DNA of 38,160 bases from Lachnospiraceae bacterium (GTDB lineage: Bacteria; Bacillota; Clostridia; Lachnospirales; Lachnospiraceae). The position numbers were made by a program, and so were the translations under genes. The stretch covers positions 1-38,160 of the forward strand of contig WRAQ01000029.1 of assembly GCA_009780115.1 (NCBI GenBank), in the 5' to 3' direction. This document shows positions 16,571-24,835 of this stretch, in pieces. Each line of letters opens with the position of its first letter. The stretch's first letter is position 1. Below the pieces are notes generated by a model that worked only from the letters and a program-made list of their open reading frames with translations, ran no database searches and was not told where the DNA came from.

Positions 16571-17563
16571 ATGCAATTTACAGATATTGGAATCGACTTA
16601 GGTACAGCAAGTATATTAGTATATATCAGGGGACGCGGCGTTGTTCTAAAAGAACCGTCAGTTGTCGCCTTTGACCGTGATACAGACAAAATTAAAGCTA
16701 TCGGTGAAGATGCCCGTTTGATGTTAGGGCGGACACCCGGCAATATCATCGCAGTTAGGCCGCTTCGTCAGGGTGTTATCTCAAATTATGAAGTGACCGA
16801 GAAGATGATGAAGTACTTTATCCAGAAAGCGATGGGGCGCAAAAGTTTCCGCAAACCGCGGATATCGGTCTGTGTACCAAGCGGTGTTACTGAAGTAGAG
16901 AAAAAGGCTGTTGAAGATGCAACGATGCAAGCCGGGGCCCGTGAAGTTTCGATTATTGAAGAACCGATTGCTGCTGCGATTGGCGCCGGAATCGATATTG
17001 CTAAACCTTGCGGCAACATGATTGTTGACATCGGCGGGGGAACAAGTGATGTAGCGGTTATTTCTTTAGGCGGGACGGTAGTTAGTGCCTCAATCAAAAT
17101 CGCCGGTGATGACTTTGATGATGCATTAGTGCGTTATATGAGAAAAAAACATAATCTTCTAATAGGTGAAAGAACAGCCGAGGATATCAAAATCCGGATT
17201 GGCTCTGCTTTTAAAAGAACGGAAGTAGATTACATGGATGTCAGGGGCCGGAACCTAGTGACCGGTTTGCCGAAAACGGTTAAAGTATCTTCTGAAGAGA
17301 CCGAAGAAGCATTAAAAGAAACAACGGCGCAGATTATCGAAGCTATTCACAGTGTCTTAGAAAAAACACCGCCCGAATTGGCCGCTGATATTGCCGACCG
17401 GGGTATCGTTTTAACCGGTGGCGGAAGTTTACTTAATGGTTTAGAGGAATTAATTTCCGAAAAGACCGGAATTAATACCATGACTGCCGAAGACCCGATG
17501 ACTGCTGTAGCGGTCGGGACCGGAAAATATGTCGAATTTTTAGCCGGTTACAGAGAAAGCTAA
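16571..17563 (+). CDS. mbl: Rod-shape-determining actin homologue, Mbl/MreB type
   Basis: Bacterial actin that guides lateral cell-wall synthesis under the membrane. It is 330 residues, normal for the family. The N-terminal IGIDLGTASILVYI is phosphate-1. PSVVAFDR, CVPSGVTEVEKKAVEDA, EEPIAAAIGAGI, DIGGGTSDVAVISLGG (phosphate-2) and ADRGIVLTGGGSLLNGL all match MreB proteins. I favour Mbl over MreB because two flagellar rod genes follow directly, the mbl-flhO-flhP order known from Bacillus, and because mreC and mreD are absent. It has its own sigma-A promoter, plus a sigma-28 promoter further upstream. Confidence 0.92.
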   Translation: MQFTDIGIDLGTASILVYIRGRGVVLKEPSVVAFDRDTDKIKAIGEDARLMLGRTPGNIIAVRPLRQGVISNYEVTEKMMKYFIQKAMGRKSFRKPRISVCVPSGVTEVEKKAVEDATMQAGAREVSIIEEPIAAAIGAGIDIAKPCGNMIVDIGGGTSDVAVISLGGTVVSASIKIAGDDFDDALVRYMRKKHNLLIGERTAEDIKIRIGSAFKRTEVDYMDVRGRNLVTGLPKTVKVSSEETEEALKETTAQIIEAIHSVLEKTPPELAADIADRGIVLTGGGSLLNGLEELISEKTGINTMTAEDPMTAVAVGTGKYVEFLAGYRES

Positions 17564-17568
17564 CAACC

Positions 17569-17605
17569 AAAAGTGAAAAATCGCATTTTGCAACTTTTCA
17601 CTTTT
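17569..17605 (+). terminator. A/T-rich 11-bp hairpin between mbl and the first rod gene
   Basis: AAAAGTGAAAA (17569-17579) pairs perfectly with TTTTCACTTTT (17595-17605) around a 15-nt loop. The stem ends in T-runs in both directions, so it could be a partial terminator or a processing site that sets the ratio of mbl to flagellar transcripts. The next gene's GGGGG ribosome-binding site starts just after it. Confidence 0.5.
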
Positions 17606-17620
17606 CGAAGGGGGTAACTT

Positions 17621-18403
17621 ATGCTTAAAGGTTTATACGCCGCATATACCGGAATGATGAATCAACAAAACCGGATGGATGTGCTGACGAACAATCTGGC
17701 GAATGTTAATACGAATGGTTTTAAGAAAGAAGGCGCAACCAGTCAATCATTTAATGCAATGTATGCGCACAAGATTAAAGACGTTTCGGAAAACGGCCGC
17801 CTTGCCAAATATATTGGAAGAAACAACCCCGGTGTCAAAATCGGTGAAAGTTATATTGATTTTTCCCAGGGCCCAATCAAAGCAACGGCTAATACTTACG
17901 ACCTAGCTTTGACCGACAAAGGTTTTTTCGCTATCGAATATACCAACAAAAGCGGCGAGACGTCAATAAAATATACCCGTGACGGCAATTTTACCCTCAA
18001 TCAAAACGGTGAGCTGGTGACACAGGACGGCGATTTCGTTCTTAGTACCGATGGCCAGCGGATTACAATTAACCCTTTGATTCCTGATACAGTCATAAAT
18101 GTAAATGGTGATATTATCCAAAACGGAGTAATAGTTAGCCGGATACAAGTAGCAGATTTTGAAGATTACAATTACCTTAGACATTTTGGTGAGAACCTTT
18201 ATGAAGCGATTGAAGGGGCTGTTGAAGCAGCAGCGCCGGCGCAAATATATGCAGGGCATCTGGAAACAGCGAATGTTTCTGTCGTCACCGAAATGGTAAA
18301 TATGATTACGGTTCAGCGGGCATTTGATGCGAACCAAAAAGTTATTACCACTCTTGACGGAAGCTTAGAGATTGCAGTTAATCAACTTGGCCGCTTAGGC
18401 TAA
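17621..18403 (+). CDS. flhO: Flagellar basal-body rod protein, FlhO/FlgF-like
   Basis: Component of the flagellar rod/hook base, exported by the flagellar type III system. The 260-residue protein has the N-terminal rod motif LYAAYTGMMNQQNRMDVLTNNLANVNTNGFKK, the FlgE/F/G core (LALTDKGFFAIE, YTRDGNFTLNQNGELVTQDG) and the C-terminal helix VSVVTEMVNMITVQRAFDANQKVITTLD. Two paralogous rod genes in tandem after mbl correspond to flhO and flhP of Bacillus, counterparts of flgF and flgG. Which paralogue is proximal or distal rod cannot be fixed from sequence alone. The start is preceded by GAAGGGGG. Confidence 0.92.
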   Translation: MLKGLYAAYTGMMNQQNRMDVLTNNLANVNTNGFKKEGATSQSFNAMYAHKIKDVSENGRLAKYIGRNNPGVKIGESYIDFSQGPIKATANTYDLALTDKGFFAIEYTNKSGETSIKYTRDGNFTLNQNGELVTQDGDFVLSTDGQRITINPLIPDTVINVNGDIIQNGVIVSRIQVADFEDYNYLRHFGENLYEAIEGAVEAAAPAQIYAGHLETANVSVVTEMVNMITVQRAFDANQKVITTLDGSLEIAVNQLGRLG

Positions 18404-18418
18404 ATCTGAAGGGGTTGT

Positions 18419-18462
18419 TCATATTTATTGCCTGACTTGCTTATTTAGTAAATATATGAAAG
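18419..18462 (+). repeat. Short repeat before the second rod gene (matches 13404-13437)
   Basis: Shares TATTTATTGCCTGACTT and ATATATGAAA with the region before uvrA, with a spacer a few bases longer. The match is far longer than expected by chance for two unrelated intergenic regions. Confidence 0.45.
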
Positions 18463-18485
18463 CAAATTGGAAAGGATGGGGATTT

Positions 18486-19313
18486 ATGGTTAGAAGTTTA
18501 TGGAGTGCCGCAACCGGCATGAATGCTCAGCAAACGAATGTTGATACAATCGCCAACAATTTGTCGAATGTTAATACGGTCGGTTATAAGTCTCAAGTTG
18601 CACAGTTTAAATCATTATTGTATCAAACATTACAAACCGCAACGACGACAGCTAACGGCGACCCGAAGCCAACCAGTTCACAGGTCGGTCTGGGGGTTAG
18701 AACTTCTTCAATTAACAATCTTTTCGGGCAAGGCCCGATGTTGTCATCACAATCATCATCAGCAATGGCAATAGAAGGAGCTGGTTTCTTTGGTGTCAGG
18801 GGTGTAAACGGGGAAACGGTATATACCCGTAACGGTGACTTTGTCTGGGCGCTTGGTGCAAACGGAAGTATGATGCTCACCAATAGTGACGGACAGCCGG
18901 TACTAAGCACAGCCGGAACGCCGATTATCTTACCCGGGGCAGCAAATTCGCTTATTTCTTCACGGATTATTATTGATGCCCAAGGCCGAGTTATGTATCC
19001 AAATGAAGAAGGGGTTGAGCAGCCGCTGGGATTTCAGATTGGTTTATGGCAGTTTAATAATGTAGGTGGTTTACAACGTTTAGGGAATAGTGTATATGCC
19101 CCGACCGCAGCAAGCGGCCCGGCCCTTAATGAGTTTACCAATGCGAATTTACGGAATAGTACAATCCGCCAGAATTATCTGGAAGGTTCAAATGTTTATG
19201 TTGCCGATGAAATGGTTAACTTAATTGTTGCCCAGCGTGCATATGAAATGAATTCAAAAGCAATCACAACCTCCGATGAAATGCTGCAAACGGCGAATAA
19301 TTTGAAGCGGTAG
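18486..19313 (+). CDS. flhP: Flagellar basal-body rod protein, FlhP/FlgG-like
   Basis: A 275-residue rod protein paralogous to the preceding gene. N-terminal motif SLWSAATGMNAQQTNVDTIANNLSNVNTVGYKSQ, core MAIEGAGFFGVRGVNGETVYTRNGDF, and C-terminal YLEGSNVYVADEMVNLIVAQRAYEMNSKAI, the strongest FlgG-like signature of the pair. The ATG at 18486 is chosen because GGATGGGG lies just upstream and the motif then begins at residue 2; an in-frame ATG at 18456 would add ten residues. It is followed 10 nt later by the rod-binding gene. Confidence 0.93.
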   Translation: MVRSLWSAATGMNAQQTNVDTIANNLSNVNTVGYKSQVAQFKSLLYQTLQTATTTANGDPKPTSSQVGLGVRTSSINNLFGQGPMLSSQSSSAMAIEGAGFFGVRGVNGETVYTRNGDFVWALGANGSMMLTNSDGQPVLSTAGTPIILPGAANSLISSRIIIDAQGRVMYPNEEGVEQPLGFQIGLWQFNNVGGLQRLGNSVYAPTAASGPALNEFTNANLRNSTIRQNYLEGSNVYVADEMVNLIVAQRAYEMNSKAITTSDEMLQTANNLKR

Positions 19314-19323
19314 GAGATAAAAA

Positions 19324-19671
19324 ATGGATTTTAGTACAATATCAGCACTTAATAATTTACAAGCAACTGAAAGTGCAAGCACGGCAAAACTTAAGGATTC
19401 GCTTAATAACAAAAACCATGCAAATTCATCCGATGAAGAACTGCTTGCGGCCTGTAAGGAGTTTGAAGCCTATTTTCTGGAAATGGTTTTTAAAGAAATG
19501 CAAAAATCTGTTAATGTATTTTCGGACAAAAAAGACCAGTCTACTTCTCAAATAGTTGATTATTTCCGCGATATGACCGTGCAAAAGATAGCGGCTGATG
19601 CGACAGAAACTCAAGGACTTGGTTTGGCGCAGCAATTATTTGAGCAAATGAAACGCAATTATAATATGTGA
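19324..19671 (+). CDS. Rod-binding protein, FlgJ N-terminal domain type
   Basis: A 115-residue protein equivalent to the N-terminal rod-scaffold domain of FlgJ (Rod-binding family), which caps or chaperones rod assembly. The diagnostic stretch is EELLAACKEFEAYFLEMVFKEMQKSV near 37-62, followed by the C-terminal VDYFRDMTVQKIAADATETQGLGLAQQLFEQM helix. There is no muramidase domain, which is usual in Firmicutes, so rod passage through the wall must use a separate hydrolase. It starts 10 nt after the FlgG-like stop with AGGAGA as ribosome-binding site and ends the operon. Confidence 0.88.
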   Translation: MDFSTISALNNLQATESASTAKLKDSLNNKNHANSSDEELLAACKEFEAYFLEMVFKEMQKSVNVFSDKKDQSTSQIVDYFRDMTVQKIAADATETQGLGLAQQLFEQMKRNYNM

Positions 19672-19682
19672 TACTAGGATCA

Positions 19683-19727
19683 AAAAAGTCATGTGTTTCA
19701 TGCTTGCATGAAAAAACATGACCTTTT
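19683..19727 (+). terminator. Intrinsic terminator ending the flagellar operon
   Basis: GTCATGT (19688-19694) pairs with ACATGAC (19716-19722), with an inner stem TTTCATGC / GCATGAAA, flanked by an A-run on the left and CTTTT on the right. It is likely active in both directions. Confidence 0.75.
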
Positions 19728-19806
19728 GACCCGCCAAAACATGAGAGTTCGTACGAAACAATCCGTAGTTATCACATAATAAATCTAAAAGAAAATCTTA
19801 GGTCTC

Positions 19807-22050
19807 ATGGAAACAATCACCGGTTACGTAGAAAATATCATTTATCAAAATAGCGAAAACGGCTATACTGTTCTCGCGCTTTTTTCTGATGGTGAAGAAA
19901 TCACGTGTACCGGTAGTTTAGGCGGTATCGAGGAAGGCGAAAACATTGAAGTGCAAGGCGAATATGTCGAACACCCTGCTTATGGGAGCCAGCTTAAAAT
20001 TTCCTCATATAGAACAATCGCCCCGACTGATGCCGACAGTATGGAACGCTACCTTGGTTCGGGGGCAATAAAAGGCCTGGGGGAAGCACTTGCCGCCCGG
20101 ATTGTCAAATATTTCGGGAATGATTCATTTCGGATTATTGAGGAAGAGCCGGAACGCTTAAGTGAAATCAAAGGGATTAGTGAGCGGAAAGCCCGTGACA
20201 TTGCCGAACAAATGCAAGAAAAGAAAGAAATGCGTGAAGCTTTTGTTTTTCTGCAAAAATACGGCATTTCTAATACTATGGCCGTGAAAATATACAATAC
20301 ATATGGCGAACGCCTTTATGCGATTATGAAAGAAAATCCCTATCAATTAGCTGAAGATATTTCCGGGATCGGCTTTCGTCAGGCAGATGAAATTGCAATA
20401 AATTCCGGAATCAATATTGATTCGGAATTTCGTATCCGCAGTGGAATTATGTATGTTTTACAAGCCGCTTCTTTCGACGGGCATACCTATCTCCCGCTTT
20501 CATCTTTATTAAATAAATGTTCTGAAATCCTAAAAGTTTCTCCTGAATATATCAATAATCAACTTGAATTTATGCAAATGGACAAAAAAATATATATCCG
20601 TAAAAATGATGATGACCCATTAGTATATACAGCATTCTTTTATTATGCGGAACTTAAATGTGCCAAAAAACTTTATGACTTAAATTCAAGCATTCCCGAT
20701 ATCGGGGCAGGGGAATGGGACAAAATTAATAAAAAATTGGAAGATATTTTATTTGATCAGGATATTGAAGCGGACGAGTTGCAATTAAAAGCTATTCAGG
20801 AAAGTGTGCGCCAAGGTGTCGTAATTATATCCGGCGGCCCGGGAACCGGCAAAACCACAACGATTAATAGCATTATCAAATTTTTTGCCAGTGAAAAATA
20901 TGATATATTATTGGCAGCCCCGACCGGGCGGGCGGCTAAACGAATGACGGAAACAAGCGGATATGGGGCGAAAACAATTCATCGTTTATTAGAGGTCAAA
21001 GCCGGCGGTGATGCGGATTCCAGTGATGAAATGCGTAATATCCGTTTTGAAAGAAATGAAGAAAACCCCCTTGAAGCCGATGTTATTATTGTCGATGAAA
21101 TGTCAATGGTAGATATAAATTTGTTTCTTGCCCTGCTGAAAGCAATTAGCTATGGCACCAGACTAATTTTGGTTGGCGATATGGACCAACTCCCCAGTGT
21201 CGGGCCCGGCCAAGTCTTAAAAGATATTATCCGCAGTGATATCTTTGCGACGGTTATTCTAAAAAAGATTTTTCGGCAGGCCAAAGAAAGTGATATCGTT
21301 TTAAATGCTCATCGTATTAATCATGGTGAAGAATTAGTCCTTGATAACAAAAGCCGCGATTTCTTTTTTCTTGAAAGAAATGACACCAATGTCATTTACA
21401 AGCATATGATTCAATTAGTAACCGAAAAATTGCCGGCATATGTGGAAGCTGAACCTCTCGATATTCAGATTTTGACCCCGATGCGGAAAGGGCCGCTTGG
21501 CGCAATTAAACTTAATCAGGTTTTACAAGAGTATCTGAACCCGCCGGATCAGAAGAAAAATGAATATCAAAGCGGCGAGAGCCTTTACCGTGAAGGCGAC
21601 AAAATAATGCAGATAAAAAATAACTATAATCTCGAATGGGAAATTTTGAGTAAATACAATATTGCTATTGATTCCGGTACCGGCATTTACAATGGTGACA
21701 CCGGAATCATTAAGGAAATTAATGAAAAAAGCGGTACGATGGTGGTTGAATATGATGAAAACCGCCGCGTTACATATATTTTATCTCAACTCGATGAAAT
21801 CGAGCTTGCTTATGCGATTACGATTCATAAAGCACAGGGTAGTGAATACCCTGCCGTAATCATGCCGCTTCTTGGCGGCCCGCGCCTGCTTTTTAACCGG
21901 AACTTGCTTTATACCGGAGTTACAAGGGCCCGCCGCCTTGTCGCTATTTTGGGACAGCGCGATACCATCATTGAGATGGTAGGAAATGCTTCGCCCGCCT
22001 GCCGTTACAGCAGTCTTTACGAAAGGATTATTGAAGTTACATGCGTTTAG
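19807..22050 (+). CDS. recD2: RecD2-type ATP-dependent DNA helicase
   Basis: A 747-residue 5'-3' superfamily 1 helicase of the RecD2/YrrC type, which acts without RecBC. It has an N-terminal OB region (TGYVENIIYQNSENGYTVLAL), a helix-hairpin-helix section at ~80-200 (IKGLGEALAARIVKYFG, ISERKARDIAEQM, DISGIGFRQADEIA), Walker A GGPGTGKTTT at ~343, DEMSMVD, VGDMDQLPSVGPG, and the C-terminal AITIHKAQGSEYPAVIMP and LLYTGVTRARR motifs. The start fits the family but has only a weak TAGG site. It overlaps comFC by 10 nt, so they are coupled. Confidence 0.94.
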   Translation: METITGYVENIIYQNSENGYTVLALFSDGEEITCTGSLGGIEEGENIEVQGEYVEHPAYGSQLKISSYRTIAPTDADSMERYLGSGAIKGLGEALAARIVKYFGNDSFRIIEEEPERLSEIKGISERKARDIAEQMQEKKEMREAFVFLQKYGISNTMAVKIYNTYGERLYAIMKENPYQLAEDISGIGFRQADEIAINSGINIDSEFRIRSGIMYVLQAASFDGHTYLPLSSLLNKCSEILKVSPEYINNQLEFMQMDKKIYIRKNDDDPLVYTAFFYYAELKCAKKLYDLNSSIPDIGAGEWDKINKKLEDILFDQDIEADELQLKAIQESVRQGVVIISGGPGTGKTTTINSIIKFFASEKYDILLAAPTGRAAKRMTETSGYGAKTIHRLLEVKAGGDADSSDEMRNIRFERNEENPLEADVIIVDEMSMVDINLFLALLKAISYGTRLILVGDMDQLPSVGPGQVLKDIIRSDIFATVILKKIFRQAKESDIVLNAHRINHGEELVLDNKSRDFFFLERNDTNVIYKHMIQLVTEKLPAYVEAEPLDIQILTPMRKGPLGAIKLNQVLQEYLNPPDQKKNEYQSGESLYREGDKIMQIKNNYNLEWEILSKYNIAIDSGTGIYNGDTGIIKEINEKSGTMVVEYDENRRVTYILSQLDEIELAYAITIHKAQGSEYPAVIMPLLGGPRLLFNRNLLYTGVTRARRLVAILGQRDTIIEMVGNASPACRYSSLYERIIEVTCV

Positions 22051-22781
22051 GTTTCTTAGACATGTTTCTTGACCTATTTTTTCCGCGCCGTTGCCCGGTT
22101 TGCGATGAAGTGGTTATGAAAAAGTTAGCCATGTCAAAGTTAGATAGGTTAAATGAGGGGTTGGCTTGTACCCCGTGTTTAGCCCGGATTACCTATTTGA
22201 GTGAGCCGATTTGTCTAAAATGCGGAAAGCAATTGGAAACAACCGCTGAATATTGCGAAGATTGTGCCGGAGGGGGCCACCATTTTGACCGGGGGTTAGC
22301 CCTGTTTGAATATCAGGGTATTGCCGGGGCGGTTTATCGCTTTAAATACAAAGGAAGACGGGAATATGCGGAATTTTTTGGGGCGGAGATAAGCGAAAAG
22401 CTGGGCGAGGATATCCGGCGGTTTGACCCCGACCTGCTAATTCCGGTTCCGATTCACCGGAAACGTTTACGCAGCCGGGGATACAATCAGGCAACGGAAT
22501 TGGTAAAAGTGGTTTCCCGCCGTTTAGGGATTCCTTATGATGACAAATTGATAAAACGTGTGCTGGCAACGCCGCCGCTGAAAAACTTGAAATTGAAAGA
22601 AAGACAAAATTATTTGAAAAAGGCTTTCAAAATTAAACGTAATGATGTAAAATTAAATAGGGTAATAATTATTGACGACATTTATACGACTGGCAGTACG
22701 ATTAATGCTATGGCGGAAGAACTTCGGCTCATCGGTGTTAGCAAGATTTTTTTTGTCGCATTGTCAATCGGAAAATCATAA
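22041..22781 (+). CDS. comFC: ComFC-family phosphoribosyltransferase-like protein
   Basis: A 246-residue ComF/GntX-family protein with a role in DNA uptake or processing in competent bacteria. The N-terminal zinc ribbon has CPVC, CTPC, CLKC and CEDC cysteine pairs. The C-terminal PRTase domain contains LIPVPIHRKRLRSRGYNQATELVK and the PRPP-binding loop VIIIDDIYTTGST. The start overlaps the recD2 end. comFA and comFB are not adjacent, so this is not a full competence operon; the coupling to recD2 suggests a DNA-processing role. Confidence 0.9.
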   Translation: MRLGFLDMFLDLFFPRRCPVCDEVVMKKLAMSKLDRLNEGLACTPCLARITYLSEPICLKCGKQLETTAEYCEDCAGGGHHFDRGLALFEYQGIAGAVYRFKYKGRREYAEFFGAEISEKLGEDIRRFDPDLLIPVPIHRKRLRSRGYNQATELVKVVSRRLGIPYDDKLIKRVLATPPLKNLKLKERQNYLKKAFKIKRNDVKLNRVIIIDDIYTTGSTINAMAEELRLIGVSKIFFVALSIGKS

Positions 22782-22797
22782 TTATGGAGGTAAGAGT

Positions 22798-23202
22798 ATG
22801 AACGTTCGTAACTGTCGAGTTTGCCGGAGGATTTTTAATCATGTTATTGGTCCGCCGATTTGTCCGCAGTGCCGGGAAGAAAAAGAAAAGAAATTTCAGG
22901 AAGTGAAAAAGTACATCCAAGATCAACGCGGAGCCACCATCAATCAGGTTGCTGAAGATTGCGAGGTTGAAATTAATCAGATTAACCAATGGATAAGGGA
23001 AGAGCGGTTGCAGTTTGCTGAAGATTCACCAATCCGGGTTGCCTGTGAAAAATGTGGTACAATGATTCGTGCCGGTACTTATTGCGAAAAATGTAAAGTA
23101 GAAATGGCAAATACTCTCGGAAGTGCATACAAAAAAGAAGCCCCGGCCCCTGAAGCACCGGCTAAGAAAACCTCTGACCGTGATAAAATGCGGTTTTTAT
23201 AG
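22798..23202 (+). CDS. yvyF: Flagellar-operon protein, YvyF/TIGR03826-like
   Basis: A 134-residue protein with an N-terminal zinc-binding CxxC pair set (NCRVCRRIF ... ICPQCREEK), a basic helix, a MerR-like helix-turn-helix segment (INQVAEDCEVEINQINQWIREERLQF), a second CEKCGTMIRAGTYCEKC ribbon and an alanine/proline-rich tail. This matches the small protein encoded between comFC and flgM in Bacillus. The start at 22798 is set by GGAGG just upstream; longer frames reach back into comFC. Unlike Bacillus, flgM, flgN and flgK do not follow. Confidence 0.82.
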   Translation: MNVRNCRVCRRIFNHVIGPPICPQCREEKEKKFQEVKKYIQDQRGATINQVAEDCEVEINQINQWIREERLQFAEDSPIRVACEKCGTMIRAGTYCEKCKVEMANTLGSAYKKEAPAPEAPAKKTSDRDKMRFL

Positions 23203-23207
23203 AGTAA

Positions 23208-23275
23208 CGTGAAAAATTTATTTTTCACGGGCAACTTTTGTGCCTGTCCTGAACAAGTTCAGCGGGCTCAAAGTT
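23208..23275 (+). terminator. Two consecutive hairpins after the yvyF-like gene
   Basis: First hairpin: CGTGAAAAA (23208-23216) with TTTTTCACG (23221-23229), perfect 9 bp with a 4-nt loop. Second: AACTTT (23233-23238), GCCTG and CTGAA on the left pair with TTCAG, CGGGC and AAAGTT on the right (ending about 23275), with small internal loops. The first looks like a terminator stem but lacks a clean T-tail; the second resembles a structured RNA. Confidence 0.5.
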
Positions 23276-23304
23276 AGCAAGTATAGAAAGGCATAGGTTT
23301 TTTA

Positions 23305-23691
23305 ATGATTAATGAAGAACGCGTGATATTGATGACGAAACTTGCATCATATGAGCGCGGTCCGGGGAAAAAGAATGTTACAATCAGCAACTTTTTCCGC
23401 AGTGATTATATAGGGCTTCAATTACTTAAGTCAGTAATTTATGCGACGATGGCAACAGCTATCGTGCTTGGTGTATATTTATTTTATCATTTTGAAGACC
23501 TGATGCAGGATATATATGAATTAGATTTAATTGAAACCGGCAAAGAAATCCTCAAGTATTATTTGATTTTGGTCGTAGTTTATTGCGGTATATCATATGC
23601 AGTTTATTCATACCGTTATCACAAAGCCCGCAAAAACATTAGGAACTACAATCAAAATTTGCGCAAACTGACCCAAATGTACGAGAATTAA
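23305..23691 (+). CDS. Unrecognised small membrane protein (two TM)
   Basis: A 128-residue protein with two predicted TM segments, about 44-65 (VIYATMATAIVLGVYLFYHF) and 87-106 (YYLILVVVYCGISYAVYSY), and charged termini; the C-terminal 20 residues form a basic helix. I do not recognise a family. It lies 14 nt before the polytopic membrane protein, so the two probably act together. A weak AGG site precedes the ATG. An internal ATG (residue 10) is possible but has no ribosome-binding site. Confidence 0.6.
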   Translation: MINEERVILMTKLASYERGPGKKNVTISNFFRSDYIGLQLLKSVIYATMATAIVLGVYLFYHFEDLMQDIYELDLIETGKEILKYYLILVVVYCGISYAVYSYRYHKARKNIRNYNQNLRKLTQMYEN

Positions 23692-23705
23692 GAAAGGCAC
23701 TTATC

Positions 23706-24653
23706 ATGACCAGCCTACTTGTAGCAAAACAATATATCAAAAATTTCATTGGAAGATATGAGGTATATCTGCAGCCCCTTGCTAAATTCCTGATGGCCTT
23801 TATCACTCTTTTATTTGTTAATGGTGCGACCGGATATATGGCAAGGCTTAATAGTTTAGCGATTATTTTTGTCGTAGCGCTAATGTGTTCGTTTATGCCG
23901 CCGAATTTTACGGTTATTATGGCCGGGGTTTTCGTTATTGCTCACTTATATACGGTTTCGATGGAATGTGCGGTGGTGATGTTAGCGATATTTTTACTGA
24001 TGTTTTTATTATATTATCGTTTTTCGCCCAAAGACACCCTGGTTATTTTATTGACCCCGATTTGTTTTATTCTTAAGATTCCCTATGTAATCCCCCTGAC
24101 ATTAGGCTTACTTTCAACTCCTTTGTCAGTTGTTTCAGTGGCTTGCGGGATTATTGTATATTATTCGATTACTTATATCACCGGCAATGTATTGGTCCTT
24201 GCCGGAATGGCCGCTGACGATATGGCAGTCAGGTTCCGTTATGTCATCGACGGAGTGATGAATAACCGGACGATGTTGGTCATGATTGTGGCTTTTTCCG
24301 CAACGATAATTGTCGTTTATCTGATTCGCAGAATGCCAATCGACCATTGCTGGATTATTGCAACGATTACCGGTTCCCTGGTGAATATAATGGTTCTACT
24401 ACTTGGCGACCTTATTTGGGATGTAACCGTCTCGGTCCCTGGTGCGATTTTGGGGACAGCGGTTTCGATTGGCCTCGCAAAGGTGGTTGAGTTTTTTGCT
24501 TTTCATGTGGATTACAACCGTGCTGAAAGTGTCCAATTCGAAGATGATGAGTATTATTATTATGTTAAAGCAATCCCCAAGATAACCATGGCGGCACCAT
24601 CACGGACTGTGAAAAGAATCCATTCGTCACGCCGTAATAGCACTGGAAGGTAA
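23706..24653 (+). CDS. Unrecognised polytopic membrane protein
   Basis: A 315-residue protein with roughly eight or nine hydrophobic helices between residues 25 and 265. It ends in a cytosolic tail with an acidic-aromatic patch (FEDDEYYYYVKAIPKI) and a basic end (RTVKRIHSSRRN). No transporter or enzyme signature was recognised. The preceding two-TM protein is 14 nt upstream, and AAAGG precedes the start. Position between the yvyF-like gene and the c-di-AMP/cell-wall operon suggests an envelope role, but that is only context. Confidence 0.6.
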   Translation: MTSLLVAKQYIKNFIGRYEVYLQPLAKFLMAFITLLFVNGATGYMARLNSLAIIFVVALMCSFMPPNFTVIMAGVFVIAHLYTVSMECAVVMLAIFLLMFLLYYRFSPKDTLVILLTPICFILKIPYVIPLTLGLLSTPLSVVSVACGIIVYYSITYITGNVLVLAGMAADDMAVRFRYVIDGVMNNRTMLVMIVAFSATIIVVYLIRRMPIDHCWIIATITGSLVNIMVLLLGDLIWDVTVSVPGAILGTAVSIGLAKVVEFFAFHVDYNRAESVQFEDDEYYYYVKAIPKITMAAPSRTVKRIHSSRRNSTGR

Positions 24654-24703
24654 TAATGGGAATTGTGTTGTAATTATTTGTAGCCGGTGTTCCGCGAGGT
24701 GTT

Positions 24704-24731
24704 TTGCGCCCTTTTGCGCAAAATCCCGAGT
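24704..24731 (+). terminator. Hairpin after the polytopic membrane protein gene
   Basis: TTTTGCGC and GCGCAAAA form a perfect 8-bp stem with a six-base loop containing four T residues, about 55 nt after the stop. No T-run follows the right arm, so termination is uncertain. Confidence 0.4.
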
Positions 24732-24734
24732 TGT

Positions 24735-24811
24735 GAAGCGCCAAATCGTGTATTTTACGATTTGTGTGCATCATCGTTGCTATGAGCAGCGTAAGCTGTG
24801 AATAGTAAAAT
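24735..24811 (+). repeat. Dispersed two-hairpin repeat, copy B
   Basis: CAAATCGT pairs with ACGATTTG, then the linker GTGTGCATCATC, then GTTGCTATGAGCAGC pairs through GTAA with GCTGTGAATAGTAA. Compared with copy C the first stem changes at a paired position (CGC/GCG in C, CGT/ACG in B) and so does the second (ACGGC/GCCGT in C, GCAGC/GCTGT in B). It lies in the leader region of cdaA. Confidence 0.65.
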
Positions 24812-24835
24812 TGCGCTTAGTTAGGAGAGTCCCCC

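Noticed and set aside
19749-19764. GTTCGTACGAAAC upstream of recD2 as an SOS box
   Set aside because: The half-sites are in the wrong order for the CGAAC-N4-GTTCG operator.
23248-23262. GAAC-AA-GTTC as a LexA box
   Set aside because: The half-sites are separated by 2 nt instead of 4; it is better explained as part of a hairpin.
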